From DAOTXK01 sp034435395 (GTDB lineage: Bacteria > Chloroflexota > Anaerolineae > Aggregatilineales > Ch27), in the NCBI GenBank assembly GCA_034435395.1, contig DAOTXK010000298.1:1-5354 (forward strand): DNA of 5,354 nucleotides, read 5' to 3'. The notes under the pieces are model-generated. The model was not told the origin of the DNA, ran no database searches, and saw only the letters and a program-made list of their open reading frames with translations. This document shows, piece by piece, positions 1-5,354 of the stretch (within the stretch, counting starts at the first letter, position 1; the number at the start of each line of letters is the position of its first letter). The position numbers were made by a program, and so were the translations under genes.

Positions 1-1161
1 GAGCAGGCCGGTGCGCGTCTGCCGCCAGATGCGGAAGTCGGCGGCGGCGAAGGACTCCGATAGCTCCAGGATCGCCAGCGCGCGGGCCAGGTCCATCGCG
101 TTGGAGAGGTGGGGCGGGCTTTGGAACATATACGTCAGGATGTAGTCGCGCACGCCAGTGCGCCGCGCGTTGTGCGCGTAGAGATAGGCCGAGGCGCACA
201 CCACAACGTCCGGCGCGTCGCGCATGCCCCAGTGATAGGACTCGTTGCCCTCCACCGGGATATCGCGCTCGCCGTGCCACGCCATAAGCGCCTGGTGCTC
301 ACCGATCGACTGCTCCAGCGGCGAGGGCCCCCGCCCGTCCATGGCGTTGAACCAGAACAGCGAGGTGGCGCACCAGGCGTTGTGGATCGTCCGGACCAGC
401 AGGTCGGCGTACTGGAGGTGGTCCGCCGTGCCGGAGTAGGAGCGCAGCAGCGGATAGTTGCCGCGCCGGGAAGCCTGATACAGTTCGGTCAGGTCTTCCT
501 CGGTACGGAAGGGCACGCCCCCGGCCCCCCGGCTGCGAAGGTCCTGCTGAAGCGGGCGGAAGAAGTGCTCCTGCGCGTCCTGGTCCGCGCCCAGTGAGAT
601 CACGTCCAGCACGCCCGCCTCCGCGATCCGGGCGATGCCCGCCACCGTCGGCGCGATGGACGGCGCGGGGAGGCCGAAGTGATGCCGCAGAATGGGATAT
701 GGGGCCTTCCAGCGGATGCGGTCCACCGCCCGCCCCGGAAAGGCCGACGGACCAGCGTCGTCCGCCGTCCGGCCTTCCAGCGCCAGCCGGACCTGATGCG
801 GCGGCTCCTCGCCGGAGAACACGGCGTCGAAGAAGTCAAATTCGCGGGCCACTTCGGCCACCGGCGGCGTGCCGCAGAAAAAGACCCGCGCCCGGCCCAG
901 CATCCCGGCAGCGGCCAGCATGCCGCGCAATTCCTGGAATAACGTCCGGGCGTTGGCGGGCGTCAGGCGGTAGCTGACCCCGATCACATCCGGGTCGTAG
1001 GCCACCACGGCGTCGACGAACGCTTCCAGGTCAGTGGCCGGGCCGGTGAAGTACGTCTCGTAACCCACCTCTTCGGCGGCGGCCAGGAAGCGGGTCACCC
1101 CGGCCACGTGGGCGCAGTCGCCGATGCTGCCCGCCAGCACTTTACCCGGTTTTCCTCGCAT
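1..1161 (-). CDS. Cobalamin-binding, mutase-like protein (B12 domain plus MutE-like barrel), C-terminus cut by window edge
   Basis: The frame is open from ATG at 1161 to base 1 (387 codons) and its stop lies outside the window. Residues 7-130 read as a B12-binding Rossmann domain: beta strand KVLAGSIGDCAHVAG (H18 and G21 in HxxG spacing), a VSYRLTP segment near residue 62 where the SxL motif is expected, and FFCGTPP near 94-100 in place of the usual GG. A linker leads to LDVISLGADQDAQEHFF (185-201). Residues 255-387 resemble the barrel of glutamate mutase MutE: IHNAW, FWFNAMDGRGPSPLEQSI, IPVEGNE, GVRDY, and SNAMDLARALAILEL. A GGAGGG Shine-Dalgarno at 1172-1167 lies 5 nt before the start and supports it. 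The opine-dehydrogenase-like gene ends 32 bp upstream, so the two are probably co-transcribed. The family assignment is from remembered conserved patterns. Carbon-skeleton mutase activity is inferred; it could instead be a B12-dependent methyl carrier or sensor. Confidence 0.8.
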   Translation of the reverse strand, partial: MRGKPGKVLAGSIGDCAHVAGVTRFLAAAEEVGYETYFTGPATDLEAFVDAVVAYDPDVIGVSYRLTPANARTLFQELRGMLAAAGMLGRARVFFCGTPPVAEVAREFDFFDAVFSGEEPPHQVRLALEGRTADDAGPSAFPGRAVDRIRWKAPYPILRHHFGLPAPSIAPTVAGIARIAEAGVLDVISLGADQDAQEHFFRPLQQDLRSRGAGGVPFRTEEDLTELYQASRRGNYPLLRSYSGTADHLQYADLLVRTIHNAWCATSLFWFNAMDGRGPSPLEQSIGEHQALMAWHGERDIPVEGNESYHWGMRDAPDVVVCASAYLYAHNARRTGVRDYILTYMFQSPPHLSNAMDLARALAILELSESFAAADFRIWRQTRTGLL

Positions 1162-1193
1162 GGCGTCCCTCCGATGAACGCGCCAGTGTGTGC

Positions 1194-2345
1194 CTAACGG
1201 TCGCCCTGGTGAGAATCAGCCGCCTCGTTCATGGGCGCTTCGGCGGTGCCCATCTCCACCAGCCGGGTGATCTCCGGGAGGGAAAGGCCAACCAACCCCA
1301 TACGCTCCAGCGTGCGCCCCCGGTGGCGATAGTCCGTGCCGTGGAGAACACAGGCCAGCTGGATCATGGCCTCGATGCCCCACACGTCGACGCCGAAGCG
1401 CCGTCCCAACTCGGCAATCGGCACCAGGCTGTAGGGCACGTCCTCGAAGATGTAGCGGTGGCGCAGGGTGCGCGGCGCGGTGATGCCCTTGTAGCCGGGG
1501 TTGTCGTGGATGGCCTCGAAAAGATTCTCCCCATGGGCCGAATAGGCCCGCGCCAGCCACTCGCTGGCCGTCTGCGCTTTGACCCCCAGCGCGGTGGCCA
1601 CCGTCACCCGCTCGCGGTCCACCCGCTCCAACACCTTGGCTATGGAGGGGGTGACGCCATCCACATAAAACTGGAACTCGCCGCTGGTGTGTTCGATCCA
1701 GCCGGCGTTGAGCAGCGTCAGCGTCGGATGGAAGACCGCGCCCATGTTATTCAGGCTGGTGTAGAGCACGTTTTTGGCGGCGATGAACTGTGGATACACC
1801 TCCTGCAAGATGTCCAGCACTGCCCCGGTCCGGGTCGCCGGGAGCGCGGCCAGGGGGACGGTGTTCTTGCGCCGGAAGATGGTCGCTTCCGCCGGGCCGT
1901 TGCTCCGGCTGGCGAAAAGAAACGTCTCCGTCTCGGCGACGGTCACGTCGGCGGCGCAGCCCTGCTCCTGTAATAGCTGCCGGACCTCCAGCGCGCCCCC
2001 GGTGCGGCCAGGATTCAGCACCACGATCTGGCCGTCTTGCAGGTGGGGGGCGCAGGCCAGCGTGATATCCCGATGGGCGGACGAGGGCACGACCACCATG
2101 ATCAACTGCGAGCCTTCCAGCGCCTCGGCCATCTCGCTCGTCACCACGCGAATGTGACCGAACTGCTGGGTGCCATCTTCCAGCGTGACCTCGATCCCGC
2201 CGCGCGCCGCCACCTCCGTGATGTGCTCGGCATTGCGGTTGTACAGGCGGACGTTATACCCCCGCACGGCCAGATCGGCAGCCATTGCCTTGCCGCCATG
2301 CCCGGCACCGATGATGGTGATTTGTAATCCAGTTCCGCTGACCAT
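1194..2345 (-). CDS. NAD(P)-dependent opine/octopine dehydrogenase family protein
   Basis: 383 residues, a normal length for the family. The N-terminal Rossmann domain starts ITIIGAGHGGKAMAADLA (residues 9-26), with the GxGxxG nucleotide-binding loop at G13, G15 and G18. The second half matches the octopine/nopaline dehydrogenase C-terminal domain: NNMGAVFHPTLTLLNAG (199-215) contains the conserved His (H206) expected at the active site, and RYIFEDVPYSLVPIAELG (297-314) is a family-typical segment. Such enzymes reversibly join or split an amino acid and a 2-oxo acid with NAD(P)H, but many members have unknown substrates and some simply oxidise amino-acid-like compounds. It is cytosolic, with no signal peptide. 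An in-frame ATG at 2435 would add 30 residues unlike the family (rich in Arg and Pro), and I rejected it because the Rossmann fold begins right after 2345. The 32-bp gap to the B12-protein gene downstream suggests a shared job. Confidence 0.88.
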   Translation of the reverse strand: MVSGTGLQITIIGAGHGGKAMAADLAVRGYNVRLYNRNAEHITEVAARGGIEVTLEDGTQQFGHIRVVTSEMAEALEGSQLIMVVVPSSAHRDITLACAPHLQDGQIVVLNPGRTGGALEVRQLLQEQGCAADVTVAETETFLFASRSNGPAEATIFRRKNTVPLAALPATRTGAVLDILQEVYPQFIAAKNVLYTSLNNMGAVFHPTLTLLNAGWIEHTSGEFQFYVDGVTPSIAKVLERVDRERVTVATALGVKAQTASEWLARAYSAHGENLFEAIHDNPGYKGITAPRTLRHRYIFEDVPYSLVPIAELGRRFGVDVWGIEAMIQLACVLHGTDYRHRGRTLERMGLVGLSLPEITRLVEMGTAEAPMNEAADSHQGDR

Positions 2346-2358
2346 CGTTCTCCATCCT
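2346..2358 (-). promoter_or_regulatory. Ribosome binding region deciding the opine dehydrogenase start
   Basis: On the minus strand AGGATGGAGAACG directly precedes the ATG at 2345. It offers AGGA 9 nt upstream or GGAG 4 nt upstream. This favours the 383-residue start over the longer in-frame ATG at 2435. Confidence 0.55.
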
Positions 2359-2386
2359 GCCGCAGAACACCGCCGAAATGATGTTA

Positions 2387-2407
2387 GTAAAACGGCCAAA
2401 GGGCCGT
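2387..2407 (-). terminator. Candidate intrinsic terminator after the membrane protein gene
   Basis: Minus strand: a perfect 6-bp stem ACGGCC / GGCCGT with loop CTTT, followed by TTTACT. The T-run is short and the stem is small, so termination would be weak. It sits between the membrane protein stop (2601) and the opine dehydrogenase start (2345), and it would separate the two transcription units or attenuate read-through. Confidence 0.35.
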
Positions 2408-2419
2408 CGCGGACTTCCT

Positions 2420-2435
2420 TTGCCGGATCGGGCAA
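2420..2435. repeat. Short inverted repeat TTGCC-N6-GGCAA
   Basis: A 5-bp perfect inverted repeat with a 6-nt spacer, about 75 bp upstream of the opine dehydrogenase start. It could be a regulator half-site pair or a small RNA hairpin. No -10 box lies at a proper distance from the TTGCCC it contains, so I do not call a promoter here. Chance occurrence is quite possible. Confidence 0.25.
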
Positions 2436-2482
2436 GTGGGAGCCAGGAAAAACGCGCTACAGGCGGCGGGACCTTCGGGCGC

Positions 2483-2505
2483 AAAAAAGGAACGGCAACC
2501 AGCCG
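2483..2505 (-). terminator. Candidate intrinsic terminator with T6 tract
   Basis: Minus strand: CGGC-TGGTT-GCCG (4-bp stem, extendable by a G-U pair) followed by TTCC and then six T residues. It lies about 95 bp past the stop codon of the 527-residue membrane protein, on the strand where that transcript would end. The stem is short and two C residues separate it from the T-run, so this is a tentative call. Confidence 0.35.
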
Positions 2506-2600
2506 CCGCAGAACAGGGATGCCCTGCCCTCTGCCAGGACGGAGTCTAACAGCGATACCCCCGCCCGCAAAACGAAAATAGGCTTAAGCAAGCATCAATT

Positions 2601-4184
2601 TCAGCGGCGGCGCAGGTTGCGCACCACAAACCAGGTGGTGATCCCCAGCAACATCAGCGGCAACAGCGACAGCACCACCACCGCCACCAGTTGCAGCGGC
2701 GGCTCCGCCAACACCCTCGGCCAGGCGATCTCGCTGGCGTCCTTGATCAGCGAGGGCACCGACACCAGGGAGAGCAGGATGAGCATGATGGTGATGGTCA
2801 GGCCGGTGCGGCTTTCGGCCTCTTCCTGCGCCCGGCTCTCATACTGAAGCTGGGTGCTGCTGTAATAACTCAGGAACGAGTTCAACTCGTCCATATTGGC
2901 GTTGACGTGCTGGGCGATCCGCAACACGCCCAGCTGTTCCAGCAGGTGGGCATAGATGGCGACCACGTCGGTGGCGTTTGTCAGGCTGGAGGGCACCAGG
3001 GCATAACGCAGGTCCGGCAGGATGTTAAACGCCTGGGCCACCCCCTGCGCCAGCGCCCTGAGCCGCCGTTTGTCGTCCTCGTCCAGCAGGCCGTCGTTCA
3101 CGCGGGCGGTCAGGTTGGAGATGGTGGACAGCAGTTCCGTGCTCTGGCGTTCGATCAACTGCCACTCCGTCTTGAGGTTGACCAGCCACTCCACCCCCCG
3201 CGCCACGCCCCGCCAGAAATCGGCGCGGGTATAGCCGCTCAGGTCTTCCAGAAGCTTCAGGTCCTGGGCGGGCATGGTATAGACGATCATGGCATCGTTG
3301 GTCACCAGGCAGAGGTCGGTCACCCAGGGCGCGAGGTTGAGCAGGTCAGTGCCGGCGATCGGGCGGCGGCGGCGCATGTCGCGGGCCGCCCCGCCCCGCA
3401 GGACCGTCGCCAGCCGCGTCAGCCCCAAAGCGAAGGAGCCATATTCTCCTGTCAACTGGTCGGGCGTGATGGTCTGGCCGCCACGGTGGACATGTGCCAG
3501 CTGGATGGTCGTATACCGGTCGTGGAGCGGCAGGCGACCCTGGCGCTGCTCCGGGTCGAAGGCGATGTGGATGCGCTGGCCGTAGTCGTCGGTCAGGTCC
3601 AGGCAGCCCCCCATCGCTGTCATCAGCGCCGCCGTCACATCCATGGCGATGCGCCAGCTGGAGCGCGACTCCTGGTACTCCAGGTCACCATCGCGCGCCC
3701 GCTCCACCCCCTGGATTTCGGCGGCGATGGTCGAGAGCGGCACATCCTCAAAGTGGCGGAACATCCGCACCATGGCAAACCCGTTGCGCGTCAGCGCCAC
3801 CTGGTAGTCCCACAGGGGGAAGGTCTCGATCAGCACCTCGTCGCCTTCCAGCCGCTCCGGCGAAGCCAGGAAGGCTTCTTCGTCCAGGCGATAGGTGGGG
3901 AAAAAATACTGCGAAAGCACGTAGCCGCGAAAGATACGCAACTGGTGAGCGGCCTCCAGCAGCTGATCTTCGTCCCGGTCCCGCACGAAGGGGAGCCGCA
4001 TCCGTTCCGGCAGCGCTTTGAGGTAGCGGGCATAGGCCGCCGTGCCCCGAATCTCCTCAAAGCGGTCGACCCCCGCGCCGTCGGCTGCTTCTTCCCGGCT
4101 CACGAACCGCTTGAGGTTGACGATCATGATCAGGGTGACGATCCCGCTGGCCATGATGGGCTTATCGCCGGTCAGTGCGGGCAT
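2601..4184 (-). CDS. Uncharacterised membrane protein with two C-terminal transmembrane helices (CorA-like layout)
   Basis: 527 residues; I do not recognise a named family. Residues 1-320 look like a soluble mixed alpha/beta region with no signal peptide. Residues 325-455 are predicted by eye to be largely helical, with charged and leucine-rich stretches such as LIERQSTELLSTISNL and EQLGVLRIAQHVNANMDEL. Two hydrophobic segments follow: about 460-480 (GLTITIMLILLSLVSVPSLI) and about 497-520 (LQLVAVVVLSLLPLMLLGI). The protein ends in a basic tail, RNLRRR. A cytoplasmic domain, then long helices, then two C-terminal membrane helices is the layout of CorA-type channels, but no GMN motif is found in the loop between the helices, so metal transport is not claimed. 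The promoter-like pair upstream and hairpins downstream suggest it may be transcribed alone. It could equally be a membrane-anchored sensor or scaffold. The coding assignment is firm; the function is unknown. Confidence 0.8.
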   Translation of the reverse strand: MPALTGDKPIMASGIVTLIMIVNLKRFVSREEAADGAGVDRFEEIRGTAAYARYLKALPERMRLPFVRDRDEDQLLEAAHQLRIFRGYVLSQYFFPTYRLDEEAFLASPERLEGDEVLIETFPLWDYQVALTRNGFAMVRMFRHFEDVPLSTIAAEIQGVERARDGDLEYQESRSSWRIAMDVTAALMTAMGGCLDLTDDYGQRIHIAFDPEQRQGRLPLHDRYTTIQLAHVHRGGQTITPDQLTGEYGSFALGLTRLATVLRGGAARDMRRRRPIAGTDLLNLAPWVTDLCLVTNDAMIVYTMPAQDLKLLEDLSGYTRADFWRGVARGVEWLVNLKTEWQLIERQSTELLSTISNLTARVNDGLLDEDDKRRLRALAQGVAQAFNILPDLRYALVPSSLTNATDVVAIYAHLLEQLGVLRIAQHVNANMDELNSFLSYYSSTQLQYESRAQEEAESRTGLTITIMLILLSLVSVPSLIKDASEIAWPRVLAEPPLQLVAVVVLSLLPLMLLGITTWFVVRNLRRR

Positions 4185-4192
4185 ACGGGCGT

Positions 4193-4200
4193 CCTCCTTA
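4193..4200 (-). promoter_or_regulatory. Shine-Dalgarno TAAGGAGG for the membrane protein gene
   Basis: A near-perfect anti-16S match, TAAGGAGG, 8 nt upstream of the ATG at 4184. It selects this start over the in-frame Met codons at residues 11 and 20. It is the strongest ribosome site in the window. Confidence 0.8.
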
Positions 4201-4232
4201 CGTCTCCACGGTCACGGCGCATGTGATCGGAA

Positions 4233-4261
4233 ATGGTATCCGCGTCGGGCGGGCAGGGCAA
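4233..4261 (-). promoter_or_regulatory. Candidate sigma70-type promoter for the membrane protein gene
   Basis: Minus strand: TTGCCC (4261-4256, 4 of 6 matches to TTGACA), 17-bp spacer, TACCAT (4238-4233, 4 of 6 matches to TATAAT). A start about 7 nt downstream would give a leader of roughly 40 nt containing the strong Shine-Dalgarno. The spacing is ideal but the boxes are moderate, so the call is tentative. If real, the gene does not depend on read-through from the GDPD gene. Confidence 0.4.
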
Positions 4262-4285
4262 GCGGGCGCATACGGATGCCACCAG

Positions 4286-4304
4286 CAGGCGGTTACCCGC
4301 CCTG
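4286..4304 (-). other. GC-rich hairpin with GUAA tetraloop between GDPD and membrane protein genes
   Basis: Minus strand: GGCGG-GTAA-CCGCC, a perfect 5-bp stem closed by a GNRA-type loop. It extends to CAG/CTG pairs if one G is bulged. It starts about 17 bp past the GDPD stop codon. No T-run follows, so it is not a classical intrinsic terminator. It may stabilise the 3' end of the GDPD mRNA or be a factor-dependent end. Confidence 0.35.
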
Positions 4305-4321
4305 GCGGCTCGCCGAGGCCG

Positions 4322-5092
4322 TCACTTTCCCCCACCCCCCAGCGCCCGGATCGTCTGGCCTGGATCGTCGGACAGCACGCAGTCCACGCCCAGCCGCCGG
4401 TAGTAACGCAGGCGCGGCTCCGGTCGGGGGTCCAGCGGGCAGAAGACCTGCCCCCGCTGGTGGCACAGCCACACATACAGCGGGTTGACGACCAGCACCG
4501 GCCACCACGCCCCCAGCATCGGATACCGGGCGGGCGGCCAGGGGTTAAAGACGAGGATCGGCGCGGTCACGAATGGATATTCCGCCGCCGCGATCACCGT
4601 GTCCAGGATCGCCCGGCTGAAGGAAGCCAGGATGACCCGGTCCAGGGCATGGTGGGCGGCCAGCGCCTCGACCAGCAGGGACACGTCCGCCGCCCGGGTG
4701 AAGGCCGGCTCCTTCAGCTCCAGCAGGAAGTACGTCCGGTCGGCGTAGGCGGCCAGCAGCTCGTCCAGCGTCAGGACACGCTCGTCCGGGTAGCGGTCCA
4801 GGCCCGGCCCGCGCAGGCGCAGCCGTTGGATCGCCGCCAGCGTCAGGTCCGCGACGCGCCCGCTCCCGTCGGTGGTGCGGTCCACCGTCGCGTCGTGGAG
4901 GCAGACGATCTGGCGGTCTTTGGTGAGGCGCAGGTCGGTCTCCAGCGCGTCGGCCCCCTGGGCCAGCGCCAGATCAAAAGCCGCCCGGCTGTTTTCCGGG
5001 GCCAGGACGCGGTTGCCGCGATGCGCGATCACCAAAGGCCGGTCGCGCCGCTGGCGCAGCGGGGCGGGGATGGTGACGTCGTAATTTTTCAT
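4322..5092 (-). CDS. Glycerophosphodiester phosphodiesterase (GDPD/UgpQ-like)
   Basis: 256 residues, the usual length of bacterial cytosolic GDPDs. These enzymes hydrolyse glycerophosphodiesters from phospholipid breakdown to sn-glycerol 3-phosphate and an alcohol, using a divalent metal. The family motifs appear in order: IAHRGNRVLAPEN (residues 22-34, H24 and R25), the metal ligands ETD (E51, D53), CLHDATVDRTTDGSG (64-78, catalytic H66), LELKEP (124-129), and C-terminal GVDCVLSDDP (235-244). The usual strand with a conserved Trp before the C-terminal motif (vnvWTvn in many members) reads QVFCPLDP here, and residues 182-212 are unusually aromatic. There is no signal peptide, hence a cytosolic location. 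The ATG at 5092 is the only sensible start: an in-frame stop lies about 40 nt upstream and the next hydrophobic start codons are too close to HRG. It has no clear Shine-Dalgarno. The neighbours do not specify a pathway. Confidence 0.93.
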   Translation of the reverse strand: MKNYDVTIPAPLRQRRDRPLVIAHRGNRVLAPENSRAAFDLALAQGADALETDLRLTKDRQIVCLHDATVDRTTDGSGRVADLTLAAIQRLRLRGPGLDRYPDERVLTLDELLAAYADRTYFLLELKEPAFTRAADVSLLVEALAAHHALDRVILASFSRAILDTVIAAAEYPFVTAPILVFNPWPPARYPMLGAWWPVLVVNPLYVWLCHQRGQVFCPLDPRPEPRLRYYRRLGVDCVLSDDPGQTIRALGGGGK

Positions 5093-5120
5093 GGGAGGAT
5101 GCTCGCCAAAGCCACTGGCC

Positions 5121-5141
5121 GTCAGCCGTCAACGCTCAGCC
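5121..5141. repeat. Degenerate 7-bp tandem repeat (GTCAGCC / GTCAACG / CTCAGCC)
   Basis: Three consecutive heptamers, GTCAGCC, GTCAACG and CTCAGCC, share a TCA core with 7-bp periodicity, and a further CCGTCAG follows at 5144-5150. It lies in the divergent intergenic region between the GDPD and the methyltransferase-like gene. It resembles the short tandem heptamer repeats known from some bacterial intergenic regions; a function is not evident. Confidence 0.5.
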
Positions 5142-5188
5142 ATCCGTCAGGTCCGCGCCGCCCGCCACGCCGGGCCCATCAACCGTAA

Positions 5189-5209
5189 CATCCAGCATTC
5201 ACCATTCCC
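5189..5209. repeat. Second degenerate 7-bp tandem repeat (CATCCAG / CATTCAC / CATTCCC)
   Basis: Three back-to-back heptamers, each beginning CAT, form a different unit from the block at 5121 and are not in phase with it. The block ends 8 bp before the -35 element of the rightward promoter, so it could overlap a regulator site or simply be slipped-strand repeat debris. Confidence 0.45.
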
Positions 5210-5217
5210 GGTGGCCG

Positions 5218-5246
5218 TTGCGCGGCGGGCCGGTCCCGCGTATAAA
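5218..5246 (+). promoter_or_regulatory. Promoter giving a leaderless mRNA for the methyltransferase-like gene
   Basis: TTGCGC (5218-5223), 17-bp spacer, TATAAA (5241-5246, 5 of 6 matches to the -10 consensus). The -10 box ends 6 nt before the ATG at 5253, so transcription would begin at or within a base of the A of the start codon. No Shine-Dalgarno could fit. This agrees with leaderless translation; the -35 match is only 3 of 6. Confidence 0.5.
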
Positions 5247-5252
5247 CGAGAC

Positions 5253-5354
5253 ATGACCGATCACGCCCCTATTTTGCCCGACTCCTTCCGCTCCGCCAAA
5301 CACCCGCCCGAATACCTGCTGCACAAATACTGTGCGCGCAAGCCGCATAATGTG
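5253..5354 (+). CDS. Start of a probable site-specific DNA methyltransferase (partial, runs off the window)
   Basis: 34 codons are open from ATG at 5253 to the window end. Residues 12-33 include SFRSAKHPPEYLLHKY followed by CARKPHN. From memory, HKYWARKPHN (also HKYWSRKPWN) is the N-terminal signature of a group of DNA N4/N6-methyltransferases, where it shortly precedes the DPFCGSG S-adenosylmethionine motif. Here the Trp of that signature is Cys (TGT against TGG, one base). The catalytic motifs lie outside the window, so methyltransferase identity is inferred from this short match alone. It is transcribed divergently from the GDPD gene and is preceded by a promoter without room for a leader. 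It could be an orphan methylase or part of a restriction-modification system. Confidence 0.6.
   Translation, partial: MTDHAPILPDSFRSAKHPPEYLLHKYCARKPHNV

Noticed and set aside
109..977. Plus-strand open frames (162 and 127 codons) at the left end
   Set aside because: They are antisense to the B12-binding protein, which is open over the full 387 codons and carries family-like motifs throughout.
1188..1973. 261-codon open frame on the plus strand
   Set aside because: It is antisense to the opine dehydrogenase, whose Rossmann and C-terminal motifs are clear. It is a composition shadow.
2346..2435. 30-residue N-terminal extension of the opine dehydrogenase
   Set aside because: The extension is unlike the family, runs through the terminator-like hairpin at 2387-2407, and the ATG at 2345 has a ribosome site and leads straight into the nucleotide-binding fold.
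2378..2581. 67-codon basic plus-strand open frame in the gap between genes
   Set aside because: It has no Shine-Dalgarno, is rich in Arg, Lys and Pro, and overlaps hairpins on the other strand. It is most likely a chance frame.
2691..4226. 511-codon open frame on the plus strand
   Set aside because: It lies antisense to the 527-residue membrane protein. Its product is rich in Gln, His, Gly and Arg with no recognisable motif, as expected when a GC-rich gene is read backwards. It lacks a Shine-Dalgarno, while the minus-strand frame has a near-perfect one and clear membrane helices.
5104..5132. TTGACG on the minus strand (5132-5127) as a -35 box for the GDPD gene
   Set aside because: At 17-bp spacing the -10 position reads TTGGCG, which is not a usable -10 box. 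The TTGACG is part of the heptamer repeat.
4175..5188. 337-codon open frame on the plus strand
   Set aside because: It is antisense to the GDPD gene, which carries all the family motifs. The plus-strand product is Arg/Gln/Pro-rich and low in complexity.

Overview
This G+C-rich window carries four genes on the minus strand and the first 34 codons of a fifth gene running the other way at the right edge. No rRNA, tRNA, CRISPR array or insertion sequence is visible. The gene content (a cobalamin-binding mutase-like protein, an opine-dehydrogenase-family enzyme, a cytosolic GDPD and a DNA methyltransferase start) and the base composition suggest an environmental bacterium. From memory, such gene sets resemble Chloroflexota or thermophilic Firmicutes. 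This assignment is inference; nothing in the window proves the phylum.

Layout, in the direction of minus-strand transcription (right to left). A glycerophosphodiester phosphodiesterase (5092-4322) is followed by a 137-bp gap with a promoter-like pair and a strong Shine-Dalgarno. Next is a 527-residue protein with two C-terminal membrane helices that I cannot assign to a named family (4184-2601). A 255-bp gap with two terminator-like hairpins follows. Then come an NAD(P)-dependent opine/octopine-dehydrogenase-family protein (2345-1194) and, 32 bp further on, a cobalamin-binding protein with a glutamate-mutase-like barrel (1161 to beyond base 1). The last two look like one operon. At the right end, a 160-bp divergent intergenic region holds 7-bp-period repeats and a promoter that would give a leaderless mRNA for a DNA methyltransferase-like gene (from 5253).

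The most interesting part is the dehydrogenase/B12-protein pair. The B12 protein joins a MutS-like cobalamin domain (N-terminal) to a MutE-like barrel (C-terminal). It has an altered cobalamin signature in which Cys replaces the usual Asp while the His and Gly keep their spacing. Tight coupling to an amino-acid-type dehydrogenase suggests an uncharacterised B12-dependent rearrangement plus oxidation, formally similar to the clostridial ornithine and lysine aminomutase pathways. The substrate cannot be read from the sequence. The 527-residue membrane protein is the second orphan worth attention: its layout recalls CorA-type channels, but it lacks the GMN signature.
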